From Macrocystis pyrifera (taxonomy: Eukaryota; Sar; Phaeophyceae; Laminariales; Laminariaceae), in contig JASSKH010000006.1 of NCBI GenBank assembly GCA_031763025.1, positions 14,163,479 to 14,227,478 on the forward strand: a stretch of DNA of 64,000 bases, written 5' to 3'. Of this stretch, positions 40,576-50,898 are shown in pieces; the stretch's first letter is position 1, and every line of letters begins with the position of its first letter. The notes beneath the pieces are model-generated. The model had not been told where the DNA came from and searched no databases. It saw only the letters and a program-made list of their open reading frames with translations. Made by a program: the position numbers and the translations under genes.

Positions 40576-41574
40576 CACAACAGTATTATTAGTTGCCTTC
40601 ACCACTATTTAACCCACAAAGTGTATGGGATAATGTTACAGCGAGTGGCGCCAGGGAGGGAGGTTCATAGCGCTGTGACTGTCGTGACCAGCGCTATGGG
40701 GAGGGTAATACGGCACGAGACAACAATCCTGATCAGGGTCACGCGTCGGGTCTACTCGATAGGCAGAGGGCAAGCTTTGGTTAGCATCCTCTGGGCGGAT
40801 CTTATAGGGGCAGGGAGGATCCCCGGTGTGGGAACGCCTTCGGTCTCGGGTACAGAGCCAGTAACGAGGTTCCGGGTTCTGGGACCACCCGGTGTTTACT
40901 AAACACCACCAAGTGAAGAAATAAAGTCAAAGCCAAGTGGTCTGTGATACCTGTCCTATCGACCCCCAGCCCCTTGGGCCCTGCCTTCTGCCCGTCGTGC
41001 CCGTCATCGTGTCAGCGGTGCTTCGTTGATTGTTCACGCTGGTTGCTTGCATCTACCGCATCAAATGCCACGTTCTGCGGAACCCGATCATTACTGCTTG
41101 AAGGCACTTCCTCGAACTCTCAAATAGCAGGTGAGCCGGCCTCAGAGATCAAACGAGCGCAGGTCCTTTTTAGGGTCTGAGAGCTGTGCCCTGCTGTAAC
41201 ATGGCGAAGCCAGGCTGATCGATTTGCATTGCAGGAGATCGGAGTGTTCGCAAAACGTGTGCAAGAGATCGGAGCGTACCAAATGGCGATTTTTTCCGGA
41301 ATAGTTCACTTTTTTTCTCGTTTGCCCTCGGGTCTTTTCTCGTGCTTCCTGCTGCGGGGCCCGCAGGGGGGCGGCGTGGACAGTACGTTGCAAGCGTTGG
41401 CTCCGGCCGGGCTCCGTGGCACATGCTCTAGGTGGTCAAAGTCACGTGACCCAGGGAGCAACTCAGGGGATGGGGTCCCACTTCCGAAAGGCCATTTAGG
41501 GGTTTGGCAACCTACCCGGATCTTAGTATTTTTAGCTGCAAACATTTTGTTATTCTCGCTTCTTCTTGCTGCAA
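40576..41574. other. Spacer, no gene recognised
   Basis: Open frames in this stretch have no recognisable similarity. 40900-40940 contains AATAAA in a context that could be a transcript or LTR end, but no partner repeat was found. A tRNA-like stretch at 41411-41480 is described separately. Confidence 0.45.
41411..41480 (+). other. Possible tRNA-derived SINE head (weak)
   Basis: CCGTGGCACATGCTCTAGG, then GGTCAAAGTCACGTGACCCA, then a degenerate B-box-like GGAGCAACTCAGG, resembles the A-box to B-box layout of tRNA-derived SINEs. It does not fold into a clean tRNA. Only one copy is seen. Confidence 0.2.
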
Positions 41575-41952
41575 CTGCAACAGCACACAGCAGTGCTGCT
41601 CGAGTTCGTGCTGCTCGAGCGGCAGCAGTAAACAACAGCAACAACAGGTGTACGAGTGCTGCTCGAGTCGAGTGTTGCTCGAGTGTCGCTGGGTGCTGCT
41701 GCTCTGCTGCTGAGTGCTCGTGTGCCCGTGGCTGCCTGGCCACATCGTACTCGTGTTCGTCTCGTGCTCGTTGCGCTTGATCAATCGAATGATCGTGGTC
41801 CCGTGGCTTTTTCCGGTGCAATAGGCTTGGAAACATATACTCATCATGCTCGTGCGCTGGAGTGCTGCTCGAGCAGTACGCAGCTGTTCAAGAACAGCAA
41901 CAACAGGCGTACGAGCGCTGCTCGAATCGAGTGTTGCTCGAGTGCTGCTGAA

Positions 41953-41999
<47 letters not shown>

Positions 42000-42001
42000 A
42001 A

Positions 42002-42081
<80 letters not shown>

Positions 42082-42083
42082 AA

Positions 42084-42130
<47 letters not shown>

Positions 42131-42170
42131 AGTGATGGTGTGCTCGTGACTGCTTGGCCACAAGCCGTGA
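41575..42170. repeat. CTG/CAG microsatellite cluster with a duplicated unit
   Basis: Three (GCT)n arrays lie at about 41956-41999, 42005-42080 and 42086-42130, separated by TGAATGTT. Upstream, GTGCTGCTCGAGTCGAGTGT and GTGCTCGTGTGCCCGTGGCT (41650-41745) recur in altered form at 41905-42160, so the whole unit was duplicated and its array expanded in the second copy. Frames through it give only homopolymers. Confidence 0.85.
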
Positions 42171-42302
42171 GAAAAAGCTGTATCCACCACGTACGTACAT
42201 ACCTGGTAGCATTGTTTTAGTATCTCGGTGCGATCCATCATTTATCGGATATTTGTACCACGTATTGCGTTGAGTGTAATAACCCAGTGTTCACTGCCCT
42301 TT

Positions 42303-42720
42303 AAACAGTGTACCCGTGCCACACGGTTTGCTTATTATTCTGCTACAACTCCTGTTGTTGCTGCCGCTACTGCTACACGCTATCACGGTATAGCTGCTAC
42401 TGTTGCTGGCACAGGTTGCTTTTCTTGCTGCTACCCTCATTTTATTTTTGCCCGTGCCACGCGGTTGCTTATCTTGCTGCTCCTGTTGTTGCTGCCGCTG
42501 CTGCTGCACACTGCTGCGCACAATCACGGTATAGCTGCTACTACTACTGTTGTTGCTGCCGCCTTTTCTTGCTGCTGCTGAAAGCATTCTTGCCTGTGTC
42601 ACACGGTGGCTTGTCTTGGTGCTCGTGCTGATGACGCTGCTGCACACTGTCACGCTATAGCTACTGCTGTTGTTGCTGGCGCAGGTTGCTGTCCATGCTG
42701 CTACTCTTAGTTATTTTGTG
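42303..42720. repeat. Tandem repeat of about 140 bp, three units
   Basis: Units begin near 42308, 42457 and 42592 with (CCGTGCCACACGG / CCGTGCCACGCGG / CTGTGTCACACGG). Each continues with CTTGCT- and CTGTTGTTGCTG-rich sequence and a TATCACGGTATAGCTGCTAC-like box. Non-coding. Confidence 0.7.
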
Positions 42721-42849
42721 TCCGTGCGACTGATGTTTTTATCACACCCTGGCTATTTCGTGTACCAGCGGGTGTTAATTGCGTTGCGCACGTATAGGGT
42801 TGTCTATCAACTCGTTTTCGAGCTTGATTTGTTTTGGTTGATTCTTTGA

Positions 42850-44150
42850 TCTTCCCGACGAAACATGTGCAGTTCAAGCATATCATACAGATCCCACCCG
42901 GTGAAGATGTACAGATCACACAGACCAAGATCCCACTCAGGTATACCCCTGATAAATATTACAGATCCTGCAGATCATACAAGATCATACAGATCCTGCA
43001 GGTCATGCAAACCCACCGATAAACCTGTTCAGATCATGCAAATCGTACAGACCCCATCCCGGTCAAGATAAACATATCATTTAGATCACATACATTCCAC
43101 TCAGGTAGATCATACAGATCCTGCAGATCACGCATGTGTACAGATCATACAGATCCTGCAGATTACACATAGGTACAGACCACACAGACCAAGTTCCCAC
43201 TCAGGTACAAACGTGTGAAATATCTACCTCATCCAAACTCCATCCCGGCTAAACATGCTGTAAACAAGTGTGAAGTATCCAGATTTTACAGACCCTCCAG
43301 ATCGTGCAGAAATACCGCAGAGCATACTGATCCTGCAGACCACACATATCCTGCAGATCATGAAGATCATGCAGACCCACTGATAAAAATGTGCATATCA
43401 TGCAGATCGTACACACCTATCCCGGTGTACAGGTCATACTGATCACACAGATTCCACTCAGGTAGATCATACGGATCCTGCAGATCAACGACACCCACCG
43501 ATAAACATGTGCAGATCATGCAGATCGTACAGACCCTATCTCGCTCAAGATGTACAGATCAGGCAGATCGGACAGATCCCATCCCGGTCGAAATGTACTG
43601 ATTGTACAAATCACAAAGATTCTACTCAGGTAGACATCTATGAAATTTGTCACCACACAGATCCCCCTCAGGCTAAACATGTACATGTCATTGAGATCAA
43701 CCAGATCCTACCTGGCACACAAGTGCACAAGATACGGAACATACATGTCTCCCGAGGCAAACTAGTTGGAGTTTGTAGATAATAGATCGTTCAGATGATG
43801 CAGATAGATCCTCAACATCATGCACACATGGCATTCAGATCATCCCACTCGGCACGCGAGTGCAATCATAACGACCAAGCAGGTCTCATCGCCCAAAAAA
43901 GGGTGATACATCTGCAACATACAAATCCTGCGGATCGTACAGATCCTTCAGATCATGCAGACCCACCCATACGAAGCTGTTCATCAGTGAATCACGGTAC
44001 ATGTGTGTTCGATTAACATGTGTAGTTCATGCAGATCGTGCAGACTCCATCCGGTAGAGGTATTCAGATTATCAAGGATCACACATCTATCGATGATACA
44101 AATCCCACCCAGGCGATAAAACCTGGATGATACAAATCCCGTCAATTTCC
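42850..44150. repeat. Degenerate GATC-phased satellite, about 1.3 kb
   Basis: The stretch is made of variants of CAGATCATGCAGATCGTACA and CAGATCCTGCAGATCATACA, with GATC recurring about every 10-11 bp in many places. Longer punctuation such as CCCATCCCGGT and CCACTCAGGTA recurs about every 100-200 bp. No frame is meaningful. It looks like an old nested tandem array. Confidence 0.75.
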
Positions 44151-44419
44151 TTCTGAGTGCTACGCTTTCCTTGGAGCAGTACGGTAGTCCATGCCTCCTA
44201 TACGCCAAGACATGCGAGAGCATCGAAGACTAGACTATTACTATTCGCTTTTAGCAAAACTACAGTACTACTAGAACCCATGACTCAGTTTACTCCAAGA
44301 TCATTTTTACTCAAACCAGAGGTGCAAGGCCAGGGTTTTACCTGCGTCTCCCAGTTCAACTTGCGACACCCCCCGGATTTCATGCTACCCACATCCCGAA
44401 GGGGAGCCTTGTAATAGGG
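44151..44419. other. Left flank of EL-D, no LTR recognised
   Basis: Similarity to EL-C starts at about 44420. This stretch does not resemble the EL-A/EL-C LTR, and nothing in it recurs right of 59583. Confidence 0.5.
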
Positions 44420-44443
44420 TACGTTTGCTCCACAAACAACACG

Positions 44444-47400
44444 ATGGAGACTCAAGAGGTGGGAGAGTCTGCTCCCCCTCACGGTGGCCGAGCCACTGAG
44501 TCCCAGGGGCCTTCAGTGTCCCACCGCTCAAGGCTCGTCGATGGGGATCGAGCGCCTTGTACAACAGACCAACAAGAGGAACAAGACTCTCGGCAGGAGC
44601 CACAAGGCGAGGCCCGAGCAGCCCCCAGAAGACAAACCCCGTTCATGAAACCTTCCGTGCCTTTTCGCTCGACTGAGCGAGTGCTGCCGTCCAAGACAAC
44701 TGGACGTTCCCGCTCCGTGGAGCGCGTGACCAGCCAGGCCTTGGGTATTGCAGCTTTGACTCTCCACTCGAGCCCTCTGCCGTCGACGCCACTTATCAAG
44801 GCCGGAGTTCGGGACACCTGGACGTCCCCGCTCCGCTGTGCCAGTACCCAGCCAGTCCGTGGATCCGGCTGCTCCTGCTCTGGAACCGAGCACGTCAGAC
44901 AAACCTGCACGCAGCGCTCTCCACACGACACCGCTGCGCTCTTCGCCATCGGGCCTACCTATTTTCGGGCCAGATGAGAGACTGTTTGAGACTGATGTTC
45001 TGTCTCGTATTCCACTGTTGTCCGACCCTGCTCGTACTCGTATATGGCCACAAACGAAAATGCCGCTCGTGAAATTTTCCCCACGCCTCGCCCACAAGAT
45101 GGCACACTTGATTTCAGTATTGATCCTACTTTCCTCGCTGCTGTAGCTACAAACGAAGATTATGGTTGGAATTTCAGTGCTGGTGCGGCTTTTAATACTA
45201 CTGTTAGCGGGAGTGATGCTTTTAATAGGCCCTCTAGTACTGGGGACGTGCCAAAACCAATCACACCTGATGTTAGTACACGTACGGACAGTAGAGACCG
45301 CCCAGACGACCGCCCTTCCATCGTGACACTTTCTGTGGGCAATACTCGCTCTCTCAGCGCTCGTAGTGCTCGACGGATGGCACGCCACTTGACCACTGCT
45401 GTACAAGTTTCTGACGCACAAGCCGCGGCTGTGGCCACCGCTGTTCCTGCACTCTACGACTCTGAGACCCACCGAATCCCGCCCCGCCCCTGCCCCTGCG
45501 TCTCCCCCTGCTCCGATGTTTTTCGCCCGTCCCCGCCACAGCATGTCACGGGCGGCACATACACGAGAGGTGGCACCCAGCCCCGTCGGGTCTACCAGCG
45601 GGCTGAAGACATACGGCTCTTCATCCCCGTCGGGAGAGGAGACACTCGAGCTTCCAAATCCCACGACTCCGGAGGGCGCCGTGGACTTCGAGCCCACCGA
45701 CTTTGAGGACGCGCGGATAACGGTCGCGGAAGACGAGCGGCTGGCGGCCGCGGAGGACGAGCGGCTGAAGGTCGCGGAGACTGATAGTGTGTGTGCAAGC
45801 CTCCCCCCCACTACTCTCGGGAGAATGGGCCTCCCTCCCCTCGCCGGCTAAGACGGCTATTCTCAAACACTGGTCCGGCACTAAGGGGCTTGCCGAGGGG
45901 ATCGCGGCGAAACACCCGGCGTGGAGACTGCCTCCAGCGCCTCCAAGGCTGCCACCGGTGCTTCCGAGGACGTAGTGCGCTCCGCCTCCCGCATCTGGGA
46001 AGCCACCTCCCGCGCCAGGGAAGCTCTGCGGGCTGCCCAGGCGAACAGCACCACAAAGACCCGTCGTTTTGCCGAGGCAGGAGTCTCACCTGAGAGTCTT
46101 CCCCTCACCATGACCGCGACCGCGACCGCTCCAATCCCCACTCCATCCCCCGTACCTGGCACCTCAGACAAGCACCCCTCCAGCGCGATCGCGGTTGACG
46201 CGCGGACGCGGAGGCCCGGAGATATGGACTTCTTGCAGGGGAGTGTCGCCTGCATGGCGGGCAGGCCAAATAAGTTCCTCCCTCCTGCGACGGCGACGGC
46301 GGTGGTCTCCTGTACCCGCAGCCTCCAAGGAGCGCTGCCGGAGGACGACCTCTCCGTCAACACAGCCTGGATTCAGATGTCCGCGGGCACCTGGCAGGAA
46401 CAGCAGCGCCTGGCGCTCACCATGGGACCTCGTGGTGAGCCTTCCACGATGCTTCACCGACGCCCATCTGCTGGCCTGCACCCCAAGCCTACATCGCCCA
46501 CCTCAGGAGTCAGATGCGCTCCGCCCACAAGGGACACCAGCTCCCGGCTCTGGACTGAACCACGTCCTCTTCCACCACCACTCGGACAACCGGGTCCACC
46601 GGCACCCGGGAGTTGGCGATCGCTCTGCGGCCCGAGACGGCTCCCGCCGCCGCACCAGAGATCGGGACGGCCGGCGCCCCAAGCGTTGGAGGGGACTCGG
46701 CCGGTCAGGACGGCAGATCCCACCGCGGATCAGGTATGGACAACGGTAGCGGCACGTCCCGCCGGAACGGGGCTGGCAGTCGGGGAAACAGAACCAAGGG
46801 TAAGGAGAACTCACATAACAGACGAAACAGGAGAAGCCGCCTACGGGGAGACGCTTCCAGAACCAACTCCTCCAGCTCCTAAAACCTCGGCAGCAGAAGA
46901 TCCCTCATCCCCTAGATCACGGGCGTGATCGACAAGAGGCATGTAGTCCCCTCGCCAACTGGCGTTGCTTCCTCCGTCGCGCTTCTTGGCCGCTTGACCA
47001 TGTCCGATGACCACGCCATGCCCTTGTCGTCTAACCTTGCTCCCGCCCGAACATCGGCGATCGACTCCGCCGCCGCAACCGCCGCGAAAGAGCACACCGC
47101 TGATGTTAAACGGGCGTATAAACACCTGGTACGCAAAGGCATCTCTCGCATTTATGTCCTACCTTTTGCCTCTTCGATCAACCCTTCCGATGCCGCGCAA
47201 CAACTTACTCGTTCGGTCAAGGCTTCCGCGTCTGATACTCTCATGGTGTGCAACGATGGCAGCCATGAAGGCCTTAGTTCTTACCAATTCGGTCCCCAGT
47301 TGGGAATACGTCCTCCAGAAAATCCTTCGCGCGTGCCATCACGCCTGATAAGCCCACGACCGCCCCCCTCACTACCTTGCTGGATGATGTTTTGCGGTGG

Positions 47401-48332
47401 GTGTTGCGCACAATCGCAAGCGGAGCCACTAGACTGGAGGCGTTCACGCTCCTCCTGAGGTTGTTGACCAACTACTTCGACCGCACCGACACGGGGGTCA
47501 GCTACACCAAGTTGCTTAATTTGGCGTGTCTAGCGGGACCTCCTTTTGCGATTTTACCTGGGCATTTCGAGGAGTGGTGTCGGCAGCGACGGGGACTGAG
47601 CGTGTTTTGGCACCGGGGGTGGAGCTTGTCTTGGAGGTAGTTCGGATGGCAGTTAACGAGCAATACCCCGCCTTGATGCCCACGCTGTACACGGAAGTGT
47701 TTGCGGCGTTATTGAGGTCGTTCGGCACTTTGGACGCCATGTGGTGGGCTTTTGAGACTCTCGAGAATAAAAAGACACCTGCCATCAACGGCGAAAAATA
47801 TTTTTCTTGGCCTGCTTCTTCGACGGGTGTACGGTCATCCGCCCCGTCGGGGCCCCGGCCCGCCAGTGCTAGTCGCGGCCAGGGCCGGGTGCCTTCCCAG
47901 CCGCCTGCACGGAAGACGGGATAGCGCAATAATCCGCTTGTGCTGAACGTCAACAAATCCATCCCTGACTGCCACGACCCGTGGCTCGACACCTCTTCCA
48001 ACTGCTGGCCCCTAGACGAACACCACTACGCTGACGTTCACGCTGTCCGTATGTCCATCCAGACCGATGACCCTCCCCTCTGGAACGGCCTACGTTCCTC
48101 GTCCGCTCGCGCAGCCGCCCTCGGCAAAAACTTAGGTCACTGCCTGAACTGCCACGAAGACACGCACTCCCTCAGACAGTGCAAACACCCCTTGCAAAAC
48201 CTTAGTGGAGTTTTGAACCCCGATCTCGGAACGCTCGGCGACGACGACGAGGCGGTCCGACGTTGTCAAGAACGCATGATCCGACACCACCGTGACAACA
48301 AACCCTCACGACCGAACGAACAACACAACTAG
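44444..48332 (+). pseudogene. EL-D gag region
   Basis: The region begins METQEVGESAPPHGGRATE, then a Pro/Ser-rich stretch, one 38-residue unit (near 45180-45260), the Ala-rich segment with GDMDFLQGSVACMAG (about 46215), and capsid-like LLRLLTNYFDRTDTGVSYTK (about 47450). It ends with the CCHC knuckle CLNCHEDTHSLRQC near 48145-48185. The layout equals EL-C but the 38-residue repeat is not expanded. Decayed. Confidence 0.75.
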
Positions 48333-49654
48333 AGGAAACACAAGCGTCGTTCCGGTCACTCCCGTGGGAAGCACCACGGCCAGGGTCAGCAGAACAATAA
48401 TGAGGTGATTACAACACACACGCGGAACGAGGACGCCAGCAGTCTATCTCGGTGGCGATCCGACCGCCCCTACTTCTTCCTCCCCAGTTCCCGCGTCGGG
48501 GATTTGCTACGGTTCTTCGCATACTCGGGCGCCTACCCGAATGGGCGCCAGCCAGGCACCTTCCGCGCCGGTAACTGACAGGTCGACGGCGGTCCGGTCC
48601 CTCCTGCTCATCCGCCACCAGCATTACCGGGAGAAAAAACACTGGTTTCACAATATGCTCGTATCCCAGGCTCACTCAGCGCTCAGCGACCTGCCCCGAT
48701 CTCGCCCCGCATGTTGCCCCGTAATTCCGACCGACGCGGCGACTCAACCTCACCTGTTTCACCGGGCGGGGAGCCCCCGGGCGTCTCCCCTGGCGTCGGG
48801 AGCCCGCGCTTCCAACGCCGCTCCCCTCACCCTGGCCACGAGCGCACGCGCGCCAAACGACGCTCTCCCGAACCATGCACCGCGCAGCACCACGAGTGTC
48901 GCGCCGTCGCGTCGTTTTTTTCAGCAAGCGTGTCCCCCTCCGTCACTTCCCGGCCATGCGGTGGCGGTCGGTTTGAGGTGCGGGAAGGCCAACACCGAGA
49001 TCTCGGTTGAAGCTCAACTCGGTGTTTCCTCGCAATAGCGATGGTCGATCCACCCTTTTTCCTATCGAGGAGGAGCCGACGAGATTAGCTACCTCGTTCC
49101 GCTTCCCCACCAGGTCTACAGGACGGACGCTCTCTCCGGTGGACACTTTGTTGCCCCCCACCCGAGCAACGCTCTTAAAGTCGTCTACAGGGTCTGCAGG
49201 CCCTCTCTCGTCTTCGCGCACGCCACTCCACGTGTGCAGCGCTCCTTCGGCCCCAGTGGAACGGGAGAAACCTGACACTGCCCGTCGAGCCAGTGGTGAC
49301 TCCACGGCCTCGGATCAGATCAACCGGACAGCTTACCCGTTAAATTCGGGACAATCGCAGCTCTCGTCAAGCAGAACGGGCCCAGAGCTCCCTGCTCCCT
49401 TTGAACCAGGACAGAGACCACCGGGTGCTGTAAGAGAACCTCCTGGCGACTTTTTTGCCTTCGGGCAATAGTGACACAGAGCCAGTATACGTGGAACCAG
49501 ACTCACCTTGTGCACCAGGGGCTCAGTGTTCTCAGAGAAGTACACCCCCCCCCACGCACACCGCAACTGAGGCCACCGACGTCTCGGCACCGTCGGTCTT
49601 TGACCCTACTCTAGTATTCAACGGAGCGGGTGGTACTGTTCTGGCAGCCCCCCT

Positions 49655-50105
49655 GCTATTTTTCGCAGTAGTCTCCCTCGTCTTTTGTCGTTGACGATGT
49701 GTCATATTCCTGCGCGGACCAGTATATGATGGCTGAAAAGGCTCGCCTTTTTCAGGATCACGACGCAGCGGAGCGGAGTATGGCCTCGCGAGACCCACGC
49801 GCACAAACGCTTCGGTCGAGGCGTGCTTAACTTCGACTGCGCTATCTGGGACCGCGTTTGGGAAGACGCCATCCTTGCTGGTACTTTTGCCAAATTCACC
49901 CAGAACCCTGCCATGAAGCAGCACCTATTGAGCACAGGCACCAAAATTATGGCTGATGCCAACCATTTTGACCCCGTGTTGGGCATCGGTCTTCGGGCAG
50001 ACGACCCCGAGGCCCAAGACCCCTCCCGTTGGCGTGGGGAAAAATTGCTCGGGAAAGCTCTTCCGCCGTTCGCGACGCCCTTCGTGCAAATAAGGCCGGG
50101 CTGGT
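49655..50105 (+). pseudogene. EL-D NADAR domain
   Basis: It is recognisable by KFTQNPAMKQHLLSTGTKIM, then VLGIGLRADDPEAQDPSRW and then GEKLLGKAL, aligned to the C-terminal two thirds of NADAR in EL-C and EL-B. It lies between gag/linker and the protease, as in the other elements. Decayed. Confidence 0.72.
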
Positions 50106-50252
50106 ACACCTCGCCTCCTCCATCAATTTTGCACTCCGACCTCGCCCAACAGAATTCGTGAGATTTCACCAACGCCGCCTCGCCCTTTGTCCGTGGCCCG
50201 CGCATGCCCTGATCCTCTCTTGTAGTTTTCGACCTGTTTTTCTGACGCGCCT

Positions 50253-50447
50253 TGTTCGAATGTGCTTGTTCAGTATTTGACGGTTTCATGACTATTCGGT
50301 ATATTGGCTTATTATGAGATTATTTGGTGGTTACTTCTGTGGGTGTACGTGATACCCACCAGGGCCACTTCCATCTGTATCTACTCTGCCGGGAGAATAA
50401 TACTAAAACCTGAAACATCATCTTTCTTCGCCTGGGACTTATCAACA
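50253..50447 (+). repeat. EL-E 5' LTR
   Basis: This 195-bp LTR begins TG and ends CA and is identical by eye to 53339-53533. It is unrelated to the LTRs of EL-A, EL-B and EL-C. Confidence 0.95.
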
Positions 50448-50481
50448 CTCTAGAGTTTTTCAACGCTGGCAACCTAGGCTC

Positions 50482-50898
50482 ATGGGTGACGAAGTAGAAG
50501 ATCTTCGGGGTATGGTATTAGAGCAGGGCCTCGCCCTCGAGGGGCTGCAGCGAGCGGCCGCCGACGCAGAGGAGCGTCGAAAGGCGAATCACGCCGAGAT
50601 CCTCGAGATGATGGCACAGATGGGGTCCGGTAGACAGCAACAGCTATCTACTGCAGTTGGAGCAGGGAGAGATGCTTCAACGCCAGGGTCGGAACACTCC
50701 GATGTTGGCAACGGGAGCCGGGAGGGTAAACGCGTTTCCGCGGAAGATGGCCACCTCGGTGGAAAAGGCGGCGGAAGCTGTGTTGGTGCTCTTGGAGTAT
50801 GCCGGAGATACGACGGCGTGCTAAATGGAGAAGAAAAAGCCCTGCGGTGGGAGCAACAAAACCGTAGGCGCCTCCGTGGGGAGTGGCACGGGGGATAA
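50482..50898 (+). CDS. EL-E short gag-like frame
   Basis: This 138-residue frame starts 35 bp after the 5' LTR. The first 55 residues (MGDEVEDLRGMVLEQGLALE onward) look like a coiled coil with regular Leu spacing and acidic or basic partners, as often seen at the start of gag. The rest is Gly/Ser-rich with no zinc knuckle. The function is unknown. It may be a remnant gag or packaging-related peptide. Confidence 0.45.
   Translation: MGDEVEDLRGMVLEQGLALEGLQRAAADAEERRKANHAEILEMMAQMGSGRQQQLSTAVGAGRDASTPGSEHSDVGNGSREGKRVSAEDGHLGGKGGGSCVGALGVCRRYDGVLNGEEKALRWEQQNRRRLRGEWHGG

Noticed and set aside
40513-40902. 132-residue frame after repeat R3
   Set aside because: It begins inside a dispersed repeat and shows no recognisable domain.
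41844-42241. Long frames through the CTG array coding for poly-Ala, poly-Ser or poly-Gln
   Set aside because: They arise in every frame from the triplet repeat itself. There is no non-repeat domain on either side.
42850-44150. CRISPR-like array
   Set aside because: Repeats are degenerate, very short and overlapping without unique spacers of constant length, and the context is eukaryotic.
44151-44419. 5' LTR of EL-D
   Set aside because: No similarity to the EL-A/EL-C LTR and no repeat of this stretch at the right end of EL-D.
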